The notes: a model not told the origin generated them from the letters alone. Counted from the stretch's first letter, positions 39,732 to 48,216 are shown. The stretch: 64,000 nucleotides of DNA from Calothrix parasitica NIES-267 (GCF_002368095.1 NZ_AP018227.1:5968123-6032122), one strand, 5' to 3'. Numbers and translations are program-made.

Positions 39732-39971
39732 ATGTTGGGACTTAGAGAAAGAGCGGTTACAATGCGCCATGTATGGTCGGTGATTGAAGAAACCGAAACC
39801 AAGACTATTTTGAATTTGAATGATACAGACCTTCTGAGACAGTTGCTCAAGCAGTTAGAAAACAAGAAGTTGCTTAGCAGCGAACAAATTAATGAAATGA
39901 GTACATATATTGGCTCGCGGGTACCATTAATCCGCGATTTGGCTCAATCACGTGCGGTATGTAATTCGTAG
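39732..39971 (+). CDS. Small conserved-looking hypothetical protein
   Basis: A 79-residue acidic helical protein that I do not recognise. It begins LGLRERAVTMRHVWSVIEETETK and contains a Leu/Lys/Glu-rich amphipathic helix (LLRQLLKQLENKKLLSSEQINEMSTYI). The composition is that of a real protein. The ATG at 39732 is used; a second ATG at codon 11 (MRHVW) is equally plausible. It has no membrane segment. It follows the hairpin-rich gap and converges on nnr with only 34 bases between stops. Confidence 0.65.
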   Translation: MLGLRERAVTMRHVWSVIEETETKTILNLNDTDLLRQLLKQLENKKLLSSEQINEMSTYIGSRVPLIRDLAQSRAVCNS

Positions 39972-40005
39972 TTTGAGCAGATTCATTAGCCACTGTGGTA
40001 GAGAA

Positions 40006-41610
40006 TTATCTGTTAACAGATGTTAGAGCAGGCATCAAATATCGTGTCAAAGTCAAAGCATCTACCCCTAATTGAGTTCGTTCTTGAGCAGCTAAAATAC
40101 CTGCCCTACCGTGCCACCACGCAGCAGTTGCAACCATCTTTTCTACAGATAAATTTCGCGAAACAGCCTGTGCGATTAATCCTCCGAGTAATCCAGTTAA
40201 CACATCACCACTACCTCCACGAGCTAGTGCTGGGGTACTTTGAGGAATAATCCAAACCCAACCTTGAGGATTTGCGATCGCAGTTTTTGAACCTTTGAAT
40301 AAAACGACTGCACCAGATTGCTTTGCAGCTTCTTGCGCTGCCAATATTTTATTTTGGTTAACATCAATATCGGGAAATAGCCGTTTAAATTCTCCAGCAT
40401 GAGGGGTAAGTATGGTTAATGCTTGCCGTTTTTGTAGAGTTGGCAGAGTTCCCATGCTCGCGAGAACATTTAAACCATCTGCATCTAAAAGTAAAGGTTT
40501 AGAACTATCCAATATTTCTCGTACAACCGAGTCAGCATCTAGAGTTATACCGGGACCGCAAGCTATAGCATCAAACTTATTTAAGTCGGTATTAGCTGGT
40601 AAGTTTAATTGAGAAATAGCCCCGCTTTCAGTTTCCGGACAGCGAATAATTAAAGCTTCGGGTAAATGTGAAATCATTGTGTCCGCAAGGGATTGCGGTA
40701 CAGCAATAGAAAGCAAACCTACACCAGAGCTACGTGCAGCCAAACCAGTTAAAATAGCAGCCCCTGCGTAGCGACGAGAACCGCAAACAAGCAGTAAATT
40801 TCCTTCCTTATATTTATGAGTAACTTGTTGACGGGGTAAAGGAAGAGTAGAAAGCGCAGATGCTGTAGTGATGCGTTTGACTTTGGGATACTCTCCTAAT
40901 ACAGCTTGTACGTCTGCATATTGAATATCAAAATCAATTAATTCAGCTTCACCGATATATTCTAAAGCTTGGTCTTCGAGCAAACCTAATTTCCATAAAC
41001 CCAAGCAAAGAGTATAAGTAGCGCGAACTCCGACTCCCAGGATTTCTCCAGTATCTGTATGTAAACCAGAAGGTACATCAATGCTAATGACAGGTTTATT
41101 CCATTGATTTAACTGATGAATAGCACCTGCAATTGGTTCTGTAATATCTCTTTCTAAGCCAAAACCAAACAAACCATCAATCAAAAAATCGCAATCTTGC
41201 AAATTTTGAATTGATTCATAGCAAGCAATATCCAAACTGCGGACATATTGTAAATGCTGCGAAGTTAATTCTTTTAACTTGGGAATCGGACAATAAACCC
41301 TAACTTCATAACCGCGAAAGTATAACTCGCGAGCAACAACTAAAGCATCACCACCATTGTGTCCTGGACCTGCGAGGATTCCGATGCGAAGAGGAGAGGG
41401 GGAGAGGGGGAGAGGGGGAGAGGGGGAAGAATAATTATTCACCTTGTCCCCTTGTCCTAAAATCTCTTCAACTCGACGGGTGATAAGTCCCGCTACTTTT
41501 TCCATCAAAGCCGCTACAGGTATACCTGCGGCGAAAATACGCGCTTCAATGTCGCGCATTTGGGCAGCGGTAACTGCCACTTGGGAAATTAATTCTCGGT
41601 TATTAAACAT
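40006..41610 (-). CDS. nnr: Bifunctional NAD(P)H-hydrate epimerase/dehydratase
   Basis: Metabolite-repair enzyme that restores damaged NAD(P)H hydrates; 534 residues. The N-terminal epimerase (YjeF_N, ~1-235) contains AGPGHNGGDALVVAREL, IDGLFGFGL and DVPSGLHTDTGE. The C-terminal ADP/ATP-dependent dehydratase (~245-530, ribokinase-like) contains LTPHAGEFKRL and the anion hole GGSGDVLTGLLGG. Residues ~54-74 are a Ser/Pro/Leu-rich insertion encoded by a run of GGGGAGA-type repeats at 41389-41451, just before the AGPGHNGGD loop. The domain fusion is standard in bacteria. It is convergent with the small hypothetical gene. Confidence 0.93.
   Translation of the reverse strand: MFNNRELISQVAVTAAQMRDIEARIFAAGIPVAALMEKVAGLITRRVEEILGQGDKVNNYSSPSPPLPLSPSPLRIGILAGPGHNGGDALVVARELYFRGYEVRVYCPIPKLKELTSQHLQYVRSLDIACYESIQNLQDCDFLIDGLFGFGLERDITEPIAGAIHQLNQWNKPVISIDVPSGLHTDTGEILGVGVRATYTLCLGLWKLGLLEDQALEYIGEAELIDFDIQYADVQAVLGEYPKVKRITTASALSTLPLPRQQVTHKYKEGNLLLVCGSRRYAGAAILTGLAARSSGVGLLSIAVPQSLADTMISHLPEALIIRCPETESGAISQLNLPANTDLNKFDAIACGPGITLDADSVVREILDSSKPLLLDADGLNVLASMGTLPTLQKRQALTILTPHAGEFKRLFPDIDVNQNKILAAQEAAKQSGAVVLFKGSKTAIANPQGWVWIIPQSTPALARGGSGDVLTGLLGGLIAQAVSRNLSVEKMVATAAWWHGRAGILAAQERTQLGVDALTLTRYLMPALTSVNR
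41389..41451. repeat. Polypurine repeat embedded in nnr
   Basis: About four copies of GAGAGGGG-type units followed by CTTGTCCCC-like sequence lie inside the coding region in frame. They are translated on the minus strand as a Ser-Pro-Leu-rich insertion. The same polypyrimidine unit is found between genes (24728-24776) and inside miaA. Confidence 0.8.
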
Positions 41611-41713
41611 CAGTCAGTGAGCAGTGAGTAGTGAACAACTATCAGTTACTAATTACCAATTAAAATCTTACCTTCTCCCCATGCCCTATGCCCCATGCCC
41701 TATGCCCAATTGC

Positions 41714-42475
41714 CTATTTTCCGTAATAAACTCTACCGTTATTTAATCCCAACGAACGTAAATAATATTTCCATTGTTCTGCTTCCCAACGATTTCTAAA
41801 AGGTCCAACAGCTACGTGATGTCCCCTGGGAGATTTTCTTGCAGCGACTCCGATCATATTTCCTCCTAAACTTTGCCTAATTTTATTTTCAGTTTGAGAT
41901 ATCTTTTTTAGTCTTTGAGGAATTACTACATAGTAATCGCTTTTTTTCTGAGTGTTTGATGGGTTATCAAAATAAGGGTTTTGAACATCATTAGGTGTTT
42001 GGATTCCGGAGTTTTGGCTTTCGATACGAGGATTGAAACCTCTACGCTGCAACTCTTGAGCCATTTGTTGGGCATTATCTAGACGATTGAAACTTCCGAC
42101 TTGAATAACAGAAGGTTTCTGAGGAAGTATAAAAGCGTCAGATACAACCGAGCGTACTTGTTGAAGGTATCCCGAGTAAGCATTATCCACAACCACGAAG
42201 TAGCTTCCGTAATTTGGTGAATAAGTAGAGTTGTTTTGGCTGTATTGATATTGATATTGATTCGAGGGAGGGAATATTTGTTGTTGAGATACCCCAGAGG
42301 AATATCCAGGGGGTAATTGTGCGACTGTATGAAACTTTTCAGGAGTTTGGGCTTGTATTGGTGTGATTGAAACCAACGCTAAGAAAACTCCTGACAAAAA
42401 AGATGGAGTTAAATCTGCTCGAATCAGGCTATGTTTTGCGTTAAATATAGTGGTAATCATTTTGTTTAGGAACAA
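41714..42475 (-). CDS. SPOR-type repeat protein, paralogue 1
   Basis: A 253-residue exported protein. The N-terminus has a hydrophobic signal-like stretch (SFLSGVFLALVSITPIQAQ) with an AQA-type cleavage site. A SPOR-like unit near residues 120-150 (VIQVGSFNRLDNAQQMAQEL) and another at the C-terminus (HVAVGPFRNRWEAEQWKYYL) resemble peptidoglycan-binding SPOR repeats. The low-complexity middle is Tyr/Gln/Asn-rich. It is clearly related to the next gene upstream (42667-43383), including the RVYYGK terminus. It probably works in the periplasm at cell-division or septal sites, inferred from SPOR biology only. Confidence 0.75.
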   Translation of the reverse strand: MFLNKMITTIFNAKHSLIRADLTPSFLSGVFLALVSITPIQAQTPEKFHTVAQLPPGYSSGVSQQQIFPPSNQYQYQYSQNNSTYSPNYGSYFVVVDNAYSGYLQQVRSVVSDAFILPQKPSVIQVGSFNRLDNAQQMAQELQRRGFNPRIESQNSGIQTPNDVQNPYFDNPSNTQKKSDYYVVIPQRLKKISQTENKIRQSLGGNMIGVAARKSPRGHHVAVGPFRNRWEAEQWKYYLRSLGLNNGRVYYGK

Positions 42476-42666
42476 CGATTTTGCAGAAAATGAAGCTTTT
42501 CCGCACCAAATTTTAAATCGTTCCTATAAATAACTAAGGTAGCCTAGATTATATTTGGCAATATAGTTTAAACTACCAGATTATTAATTGAGTGTAGAAT
42601 TTCTCAGGTTATGAATTTACCAATCCTTTATGACTAATTTTCCCCATCTTCTGTTGCTGCTACTCT

Positions 42667-43383
42667 CTACTTTCCGTAATAAACTCTAGCGTTATTTAAT
42701 CCCAGAGAACGTATATAGTAATTCCATTGTTCGGCTTGTAAGCGTCCTGTAAAAGGCCCAACTGCTACATGAGGTCCTCTCGGAGCATTTCTGACGGCCA
42801 CTCCTACGCTATTTCCTCCCGCACTTTGTTTAATTTGGTTTTCAATTTGAAATAATTTGTTGGGTTCGTCTGGAATAGCTACATAATAATATTTTGTTCT
42901 CTGCGACCTTCTATTATTATTTCTGGCAAACGGTTCAGATATACCCCCAGAATTAGAGAAGTCCCCACCATAAGAATTAGCGATTTCTCTTCCGGTTGTC
43001 CTGCTGTAGATACGAGAACTAACACCCAAATCTTGTAATTCTCTAATTCTTTCTTGAGCGTTGTTTAAACGACTGAAAACTCCTGCTTGGATAACAGAAC
43101 GTCCGAGAAAGTCACCTGCAAAAGCAGTCGGTTCAACAATACGTACTTGTTGGAGCAATCTGGAATCGGTATTATCTACAGTCACCAAATAGCTTTCAGT
43201 GTTTTGGTTGTACTCAGAAGTAAAATCGAATTCGTTCTGAGCGTACTGTATTTGTGCTATTTTTTGAGAACTGATAGGAGTTTTAGCTTGGGTCGGTGTC
43301 ATAGAGACAAGTGTTAAGCATCCTCCTAAGAAAGAATACGCAATTAAAGAAGGTCGAATCAAGCCGTGAATTTGATTAAGCAT
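42667..43383 (-). CDS. SPOR-type repeat protein, paralogue 2
   Basis: A 238-residue paralogue of the protein at 41714-42475. It has the same signal-like N-terminus (FLGGCLTLVSMTPTQAK), a central SPOR-like unit (VIQAGVFSRLNNAQERIREL), a basic Asn-rich linker, and the C-terminal HVAVGPFTGRLQAEQWNYYI unit ending RVYYGK. The two genes are tandem and co-directional with a 190-base gap, indicating local duplication. The middle region has diverged strongly (Tyr/Gln-rich in the first, Arg/Asn-rich here), while the repeats are conserved. Confidence 0.75.
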   Translation of the reverse strand: MLNQIHGLIRPSLIAYSFLGGCLTLVSMTPTQAKTPISSQKIAQIQYAQNEFDFTSEYNQNTESYLVTVDNTDSRLLQQVRIVEPTAFAGDFLGRSVIQAGVFSRLNNAQERIRELQDLGVSSRIYSRTTGREIANSYGGDFSNSGGISEPFARNNNRRSQRTKYYYVAIPDEPNKLFQIENQIKQSAGGNSVGVAVRNAPRGPHVAVGPFTGRLQAEQWNYYIRSLGLNNARVYYGK

Positions 43384-43650
43384 TTCTCCGGTACTCGGTA
43401 AATTTTGGATTTTAGATTATTCCGACAGATTACTAAGATATTCAGGATTGTTAATTCAAATTACTTTTTTAAATTATTCTTTAAATTATTTTAGATTTTT
43501 TGCAATTATTCCCATAAAACAAATCTTTTTTCTAGAATTAAAAATAGTAAAGTGTAGTAAATAGTTTAGGAAACTAATTAACGCGCGTTAATAATTGTAG
43601 CAACTACATAGTGTTAACTTATAATTGACAGCCTAGCAAGATTCACGGAT

Positions 43651-44703
43651 ATGGAAAAAGTCGTAGTAGGTCTTTCCGGTGGCGTTGACAGTTCTACCGT
43701 AGCTGCCATTTTGCACAATCAGAACTATGAAGTTATTGGTCTTACCCTTTGGCTAATGAAGGGTAAAGGTCAATGTTGCTCCGAAGGTATGGTTGACGCG
43801 GCTCATATCTGCGAACAGTTGGGCGTTCCCCATCACGTTGTTGATATCCGCGATGTCTTTCAAAGCAATATTGTAGATTATCTGGTAACTGGTTACAGTG
43901 CTGGTGTTACGCCTTTACCTTGTTCGCAGTGCAATAAAACCGTAAAGTTCGGTCCCATGCTTGAATATGCGAGAGAAAAGTTAGATTCTCAAAAAATAGC
44001 GACGGGACATTACGCTCGTATTAAGTACAACGAATCAAACGGACGTTACGAACTGTTACGTGCATTCGACCGCAACAAAGACCAGACATATTTTTTATAT
44101 GATTTATCGCAAGATTTGCTTAGTGGTACAGTATTTCCACTTGGAGAACTAGAAAAATCAGAAACACGTCGTATTGCTGCTGAATACAACCTGCAAACAG
44201 CCAACAAACCAGAAAGTCAAGATTTATGCTTGGTAGAAAGTAACGGTTCAATGCGGGCTTTTTTAGACAAGTATTTGGCTCCTAAAAAAGGCGATATTGT
44301 AGACGCTGACGGTAAAGTATTGGGAGAACACGATGGCGTGCATCACTACACCATCGGACAGCGTAAAGGATTGGGAATTGCGGCTCCACAACCTTTGTAT
44401 GTCATTGGTTTAGATGCAGGAGCTAACCGAGTAATTGTTGGTGACAGAACCACAGCAACCAACCCAGAATGTAACGTAGCACGGGTAAATTGGGTTTCCA
44501 TAGCAGAACCATCCAGCCCGATTCGTGCCGAAGTACAAATTCGCTATCGTTCGCAACCCGTTCCCGTAACAGTAATTCCTTTAGAAAACTCCCGCGTCAG
44601 AATCGTATTTGACGAACCTCAATTTAGCATCACCCCCGGACAAGCAGCAGTATGGTACGACGGCGAAAAAGTCCTCGGTGGTGGAATAATTGAACGGTTT
44701 TAA
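43651..44703 (+). CDS. mnmA: tRNA-specific 2-thiouridylase MnmA
   Basis: Thiolates U34 of Lys, Glu and Gln tRNAs, 350 residues. The PP-loop is SGGVDSS at residues 9-15. The two catalytic cysteines sit in PCSQCNK (Cys94) and in [11 protein letters not shown] (near residue 193). GHYARI and the [13 protein letters not shown]-terminal domain are standard. The start ATG at 43651 has [11 protein letters not shown], as usual. It is monocistronic, with a hairpin-type terminator about 75 bases after the stop and an AT-rich divergent gap to the SPOR gene. Confidence 0.96.
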   Translation: MEKVVVGLSGGVDSSTVAAILHNQNYEVIGLTLWLMKGKGQCCSEGMVDAAHICEQLGVPHHVVDIRDVFQSNIVDYLVTGYSAGVTPLPCSQCNKTVKFGPMLEYAREKLDSQKIATGHYARIKYNESNGRYELLRAFDRNKDQTYFLYDLSQDLLSGTVFPLGELEKSETRRIAAEYNLQTANKPESQDLCLVESNGSMRAFLDKYLAPKKGDIVDADGKVLGEHDGVHHYTIGQRKGLGIAAPQPLYVIGLDAGANRVIVGDRTTATNPECNVARVNWVSIAEPSSPIRAEVQIRYRSQPVPVTVIPLENSRVRIVFDEPQFSITPGQAAVWYDGEKVLGGGIIERF

Positions 44704-44775
44704 CAGTTAACAGTGAACAGTGAACAGTGAACAGTAAATAGTTAAGAGTTAGGAGTTAGGAGTTAGGAATTGTTG

Positions 44776-44808
44776 AGAAACCCGGTTTTTCAAAAAACCG
44801 GGTTTTTT
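44776..44808 (+). terminator. mnmA: mnmA terminator; AGAAACCCGG hairpin copy 2
   Basis: Arms AAACCCGGTTTTT and AAAAAACCGGGTTTTTT with a U-rich 3' tail, about 75 bases beyond the mnmA stop. The stem is shared with the repeats at 32927-32959 and 56268-56300, so a dispersed palindrome seems to serve as terminator. Confidence 0.7.
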
Positions 44809-44883
44809 AATTCTCAAATGCATCATAATATTGTTAGAAAATTGGTAACTGGTAACTAGTAATTTGCCCTATAGAATAGGATA

Positions 44884-44939
44884 GTTTGTAGTAAGGACTT
44901 TAGTCCTTTAAAGAAAGCGATAAATCGCTTACTACAAAC
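44884..44939. repeat. Small palindromic element with 12-base inverted ends
   Basis: The ends GTTTGTAGTAAG and CTTACTACAAAC are perfect inverse repeats. Inside are two smaller hairpins, GGACT/AGTCC and AGCGAT/ATCGCT. No coding capacity. It resembles non-autonomous mini-elements found between genes in filamentous cyanobacteria. Confidence 0.75.
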
Positions 44940-45119
44940 AAGTATACCTATCAAAGTTAATGAATAGTAATATTAGTAATTGATAATTTTAAATTGATAA
45001 CTGTTCACTGATAACTGATAACTGAAAAAAAAGACCCGATTTCTGAGAGAAATCGAGTTCATTTGAGAGTATTTCTAGGGAGATTGATAATGTTGTAAAA
45101 AGTTAATTTTGAGATTAAG

Positions 45120-45446
45120 TTAGTTGCTACGATAAATTGCTTTTTTTTGCTCCTTGGCTACTTGCATTATTTCATCGATTTGAGTTTGCTGTTCTGGGGA
45201 AAGATTTAAATTAGCTACAGCAGAACGCATTTTTTGTCCATCTTCTACAGAGCTTTGGAATTCTACTTCTTGTTGCGGTGTTAAGACGGATTCCACTTGA
45301 GAACGAGTATTATCTCTAATTTCTTCAATCTGGGTGCGTTGTGCTTGAGTTAAATTTTTCTTGTCCCCGCAAGCATTTGCAGCTAAAGGAAGTGCAAGAG
45401 TAAAAATAGTAGATGCAGCCAAGATAGGCATTAATTTAGACTTCAT
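45120..45446 (-). CDS. Spy/CpxP-like periplasmic protein (LTxxQ motifs)
   Basis: A 108-residue exported protein. A signal peptide (residues ~1-25, ending ANACG) precedes a helical domain with the LTxxQ-type motifs of the Spy/CpxP family: LTQAQRTQIEEI, LTPQQEVEF and LSPEQQTQI. Family members are periplasmic chaperones or envelope-stress feedback proteins. Its upstream region carries two direct copies of TGTCATATT with an 11-base period (45499-45518), the motif that also precedes htrA. A two-component pair is encoded 2.8 kb away. A CpxP-like feedback role is inferred. Confidence 0.8.
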   Translation of the reverse strand: MKSKLMPILAASTIFTLALPLAANACGDKKNLTQAQRTQIEEIRDNTRSQVESVLTPQQEVEFQSSVEDGQKMRSAVANLNLSPEQQTQIDEIMQVAKEQKKAIYRSN

Positions 45447-45759
45447 TTAAGATGCCTCAAATCTTTTTTAAGTTCGATTATCTTTAGTATGATTTAGGAA
45501 TATGACAGCAATATGACAAATAGTAATTGGTAATTGGTAATTGGTAATTGGTAATTGGGCATTGGTTACTAATAAATACCCAATAAAAAACCTCTGCTAA
45601 GTAACGATTAGCAAAGGCTGATTCTGCAAAGGAACAGTTTTGATTAGTTTTGATTTTTAGAACGGAAAACTTACTTTGAGTAGATTAATTAAGTAATTAA
45701 GTAAGAAGTAGTCATAGTAAATATTGACCAATTACCTATTACCAATTACCTATTACCCA
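45447..45759. other. Gap upstream of the Spy/CpxP-like gene
   Basis: A 313-base gap holding the regulatory repeat at 45499-45518, a GGTAATT heptamer tract (about 45523-45555) and a TACCTATTACC tract before the next gene. No protein frame seen. Confidence 0.6.
45499..45518 (-). promoter_or_regulatory. Two TGTCATATT repeats (11-base period) upstream of cpxP-like gene
   Basis: Read on the minus strand, TGTCATATTGC is followed by TGTCATATTCC about 50 bases before the start codon. An 11-base period is typical of sites for OmpR/PhoB-type regulators bound as tandem dimers. Related sites occur at 47565-47584, 47859-47891 and 48138-48168. Confidence 0.65.
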
Positions 45760-46263
45760 TTACCTATCTCGCTCTAAATCATAAATTACTTTCTCTACTA
45801 CCCAATTAAGTGATTTTCCGGGATGGCTTTGCTTGATTCCAGAAATTAATCGATTTGCTGTTCTGCTATCACCACCTACTAACCTGAGTAGTTCTTTTCT
45901 CAATCGCGGATTCGCTTGTTCTATTGAGATTTGACTTTGATTATAAGCAGATTGGGAAGATAAATTTGGGTTTTGTCGATTTAAGCTCCAAAGTAAGCCA
46001 GCGGTACCAGCACCAATTGCTGCTAATCCTAAGATTGTGGTATTCTCACCGATTTTATTTCCAATATTGTCTGAAGAAACATCTGCTGTAAATACGACGG
46101 GTTGGTATTTACTATTCTCTTGTACGGGTAATGTTCTTTCTTGACGAGTATTTGATATTGAATTTTCGACTTTTGCAGATGCAGGTGCAGCCCTTAATGA
46201 TAAAGTAAGCAAACTACTAACGATGCCGGTACTAATAATAGCGATAGCATCAAAGCGTTTCAT
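45760..46263 (-). CDS. Hypothetical membrane-anchored protein
   Basis: A 167-residue protein that I cannot assign. An N-terminal signal or anchor (ISTGIVSSLLTLSLRAAPASA) is followed by a polar stretch, a second hydrophobic helix (~residues 80-95, TTILGLAAIGAGTAGLLWSL) and a basic C-terminal domain (RKELLRLVGGDSRTANRLISGIKQSHPGK). The last part resembles short cyanobacterial domains that follow HtrA-type genes. It lies 105 bases downstream of the HtrA gene on the same strand, so it is probably co-transcribed with it. A helper role for the protease is plausible but unproven. Confidence 0.7.
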   Translation of the reverse strand: MKRFDAIAIISTGIVSSLLTLSLRAAPASAKVENSISNTRQERTLPVQENSKYQPVVFTADVSSDNIGNKIGENTTILGLAAIGAGTAGLLWSLNRQNPNLSSQSAYNQSQISIEQANPRLRKELLRLVGGDSRTANRLISGIKQSHPGKSLNWVVEKVIYDLERDR

Positions 46264-46368
46264 GTTAGGTTAATACTCCTTAAATGTGTTTAGTGAGATT
46301 TTGAATTTTGAAGACTGTTATTACAAATTCAAAATCCAAAATCTAAAATCTAAAATCTAAAATCTAAA

Positions 46369-47478
46369 TTAGCTTTGAGAAACTGGAAACTGTCCGGGTT
46401 GGACGCGGATATTTACATTTCTACCACCGCGATTCACTGCTACTTGAACGTTCCCACCAACTGAGGTTTTTTCTACAGCTAATTGAACTTCATCTGCGGT
46501 ATTGACTGTTTGACCGTCAATTTGTTGAATTACATCTCCTGGTCGTAAACCTGCTCTCGCTGCTGGAGAATTACGAGCGACACCTACAATCACAATACCT
46601 TTGTTGGCAGATAACCTTAAACCAAGCTCGCGGCTTAAGTCTTGTTTCAAATCTGAAGTTAAATTAGTCATGCGAATTCCTAAGTAAGGATGCGCGACTT
46701 TCTCTCCAGCGATTAATTGACTAGCAATCTGCTGAGCTTTTTGTATAGGAATCGCAAATCCCAAACCTTGAGCGCGACCGATGATAGCGGTATTAATACC
46801 GATTACTTCACCCCGTTGGTTTAATAAAGGACCACCAGAATTACCGGGATTTATCGCTGCATCGGTTTGGATAAAGCGAACTCGCTTGTCAGCAGCACCA
46901 ATTACTCCACTCGAACGTCCTGTTCCGCTAATGATTCCAGCAGTTACAGTATTGTCCAATCCCAAAGGATTACCAATTGCAATAGCCCATTCACCGGGTT
47001 TGAGGTTTTGTGAATTACCCATCTTGACTGTCGGTAGGTTATTCGCGGAAACCTTGACTACAGCAACATCGGTTAAATCGTCTAAACCAATAACTTCACC
47101 CATCATATTGCGTCCATCACCTAAAGTAACTCGAACTCTAGAAGAACCTTTGACTACATGAGCGTTGGTAAGAATGGTACCGTTGGAATCAATGATAAAT
47201 CCCGAACCTATTCCGCTTGCTTGTCTTGAACCTCTTCCTCTAGTTGAAGTACGAGTCGAATCGATTCGCACAACCGCAGGACCAGTTTTTTCTACCGCAG
47301 CAGCGATAAAATTACTAGGAACAGCTTGGCTTGTAGTTCCAGGAAACTGAGCGATTTTTTGCTCTTGTTGTTCTAAGGCTTCAGTTGGTAATAATTGTGT
47401 AACAGGTAAGGTAAAAGCAGCCCCAGCAACAAATACAGATAAATAAGCTAGTGATTTTGGCAAGGATACTTTTTTCAT
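46369..47478 (-). CDS. HtrA/Deg-family periplasmic serine protease
   Basis: A 369-residue envelope quality-control protease. It has an N-terminal signal/anchor (~8-30), the trypsin-like catalytic triad His107 (TNAHVV), Asp137 (LTDVAVV) and Ser214 (GNSGGPL), and one PDZ domain (~265-360, AGLRPGDVIQQIDGQTV). The single PDZ and anchor fit the cyanobacterial HtrA/HhoA/HhoB group; which member cannot be told here. Two 11-base-spaced TG(A/T)CATATT repeats lie about 100 bases upstream. The neighbouring kinase/regulator pair and Spy/CpxP-like gene suggest an envelope-stress regulon. Confidence 0.92.
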   Translation of the reverse strand: MKKVSLPKSLAYLSVFVAGAAFTLPVTQLLPTEALEQQEQKIAQFPGTTSQAVPSNFIAAAVEKTGPAVVRIDSTRTSTRGRGSRQASGIGSGFIIDSNGTILTNAHVVKGSSRVRVTLGDGRNMMGEVIGLDDLTDVAVVKVSANNLPTVKMGNSQNLKPGEWAIAIGNPLGLDNTVTAGIISGTGRSSGVIGAADKRVRFIQTDAAINPGNSGGPLLNQRGEVIGINTAIIGRAQGLGFAIPIQKAQQIASQLIAGEKVAHPYLGIRMTNLTSDLKQDLSRELGLRLSANKGIVIVGVARNSPAARAGLRPGDVIQQIDGQTVNTADEVQLAVEKTSVGGNVQVAVNRGGRNVNIRVQPGQFPVSQS

Positions 47479-47564
47479 AGTTTTGAGTGTTAGTAATTAA
47501 TAGATAGCGGTTAGTTGTAGAAGATTAATTAAGAATTTTGTTGTTAATCTTAGTTTTACAGATA

Positions 47565-47584
47565 AATATGACAGGAATATGTCA
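47565..47584 (-). promoter_or_regulatory. TG(A/T)CATATT repeat site at the htrA promoter
   Basis: On the minus strand TGACATATTCC is followed by TGTCATATTTA, an 11-base period, about 90-105 bases before the htrA start codon. It matches the site before the Spy/CpxP-like gene. Confidence 0.65.
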
Positions 47585-47713
47585 GGTCAATTGGATTTTG
47601 GATTTTGGATTTTGGATTCAAAATTTTTTCTGGGTTGAATAAAGCAGGTAGATATATTTGTAGATATATTTATTTATATATATAAATTTTCCCCTATTCC
47701 CCGTGCCCTTTTA

Positions 47714-47891
47714 AAAATCATTTAGATAATCCAGTTACTAGAAAGGTAGATATTCCTAGTAACGGGAAACATAGTGTGTGTGGTTGGGAAAAAAAGTTAG
47801 ATATCCGTGTTTGGTTATTACTGTTGGGTACTAACTCGTTTCTTTACCCGATAGCTTTAATATGACAGGTAAATATGACACAAATATGTCA
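47714..47891. repeat. Duplicated regulatory/RNA-like unit, copy 1
   Basis: The unit begins with TTTAGATAATCC, continues into a hairpin with arms CCAGTTACTA and TAGTAACGGG (47731-47766) around a GGTAGATATTCC-type loop, then a GTTAGATATCCG segment, and ends with three TATGACA/TATGTCA repeats at 47859-47891. It aligns with 47993-48168 along most of its length. Confidence 0.8.
47859..47891 (-). promoter_or_regulatory. Triple TGTCATATT site in copy 1
   Basis: On the minus strand the site contains TGACATATTTG, TGTCATATTTACC and TGTCATATTAAAG in succession (periods 11 and 13). It is placed so that it could drive a short minus-strand transcript through the copy 1 hairpin. Confidence 0.55.
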
Positions 47892-47992
47892 GCTTGATTT
47901 CAGATTTTTACAACGGATGCGTTTATGTAGGGGTTTTGTCCTAGTGGATACCTTAAGAAGACAAGATTTTGGATTTCAATTTTTCTGAAATA

Positions 47993-48168
47993 AAAATTGT
48001 TTAGATAATCCAGTTATTAAGAAGGTAGATACTCCTAATAACTGGAAAAGAAGGGGTGTGTGCGGTTTTGGAGAAAAAAGTTAGATATGCGTATTGCTAT
48101 TGGCTGCTAACTTGTTTCTGTTATCTGATAGCTTTACTATGACAGGCAAATATGACAGGAATATGTCA
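47993..48168. repeat. Duplicated regulatory/RNA-like unit, copy 2
   Basis: Same order as copy 1: TTTAGATAATCC, hairpin CCAGTTATTA/TAATAACTGG (48010-48045, ten perfect pairs) with a GGTAGATACTCC loop, GTTAGATATGCG, and the triple TATGACA-type site at 48138-48168. The start-to-start offset between the copies is about 279 bases. Confidence 0.8.
48138..48168 (-). promoter_or_regulatory. Triple TGTCATATT site in copy 2
   Basis: On the minus strand: TGACATATTCC, TGTCATATTTGCC and TGTCATAGTAAAG. It lies just beyond the stop codon of the sensor kinase gene, upstream of the copy 2 unit. Confidence 0.55.
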
Positions 48169-48216
48169 AGTTGAAGATTATTTTTCTAGTTAATCCGAAC
48201 TCAGCCGATTTTCTTG

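Larger units (their letters stand above)
44704..45119. other. Repeat-filled gap downstream of mnmA
   Basis: A 416-base gap without a gene. It holds GTGAACA and GAGTTAG heptamer tracts (44704-44770), a terminator-like hairpin, a 56-base palindromic element at 44884-44939, further TAACTGA-type copies near 45000-45025, and a GATTTCT/AGAAATC hairpin near 45037. Confidence 0.65.
47479..48216. other. Gap upstream of htrA with a duplicated ~175-base unit
   Basis: A 738-base gap with no protein frame. It holds one regulatory repeat near htrA (47565-47584), GGATTTT heptamers (47590-47618), and two diverged copies of a ~175-base unit (47714-47891 and 47993-48168), each with a hairpin at one end and a TGTCATATT-type site at the other. 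Confidence 0.7.
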
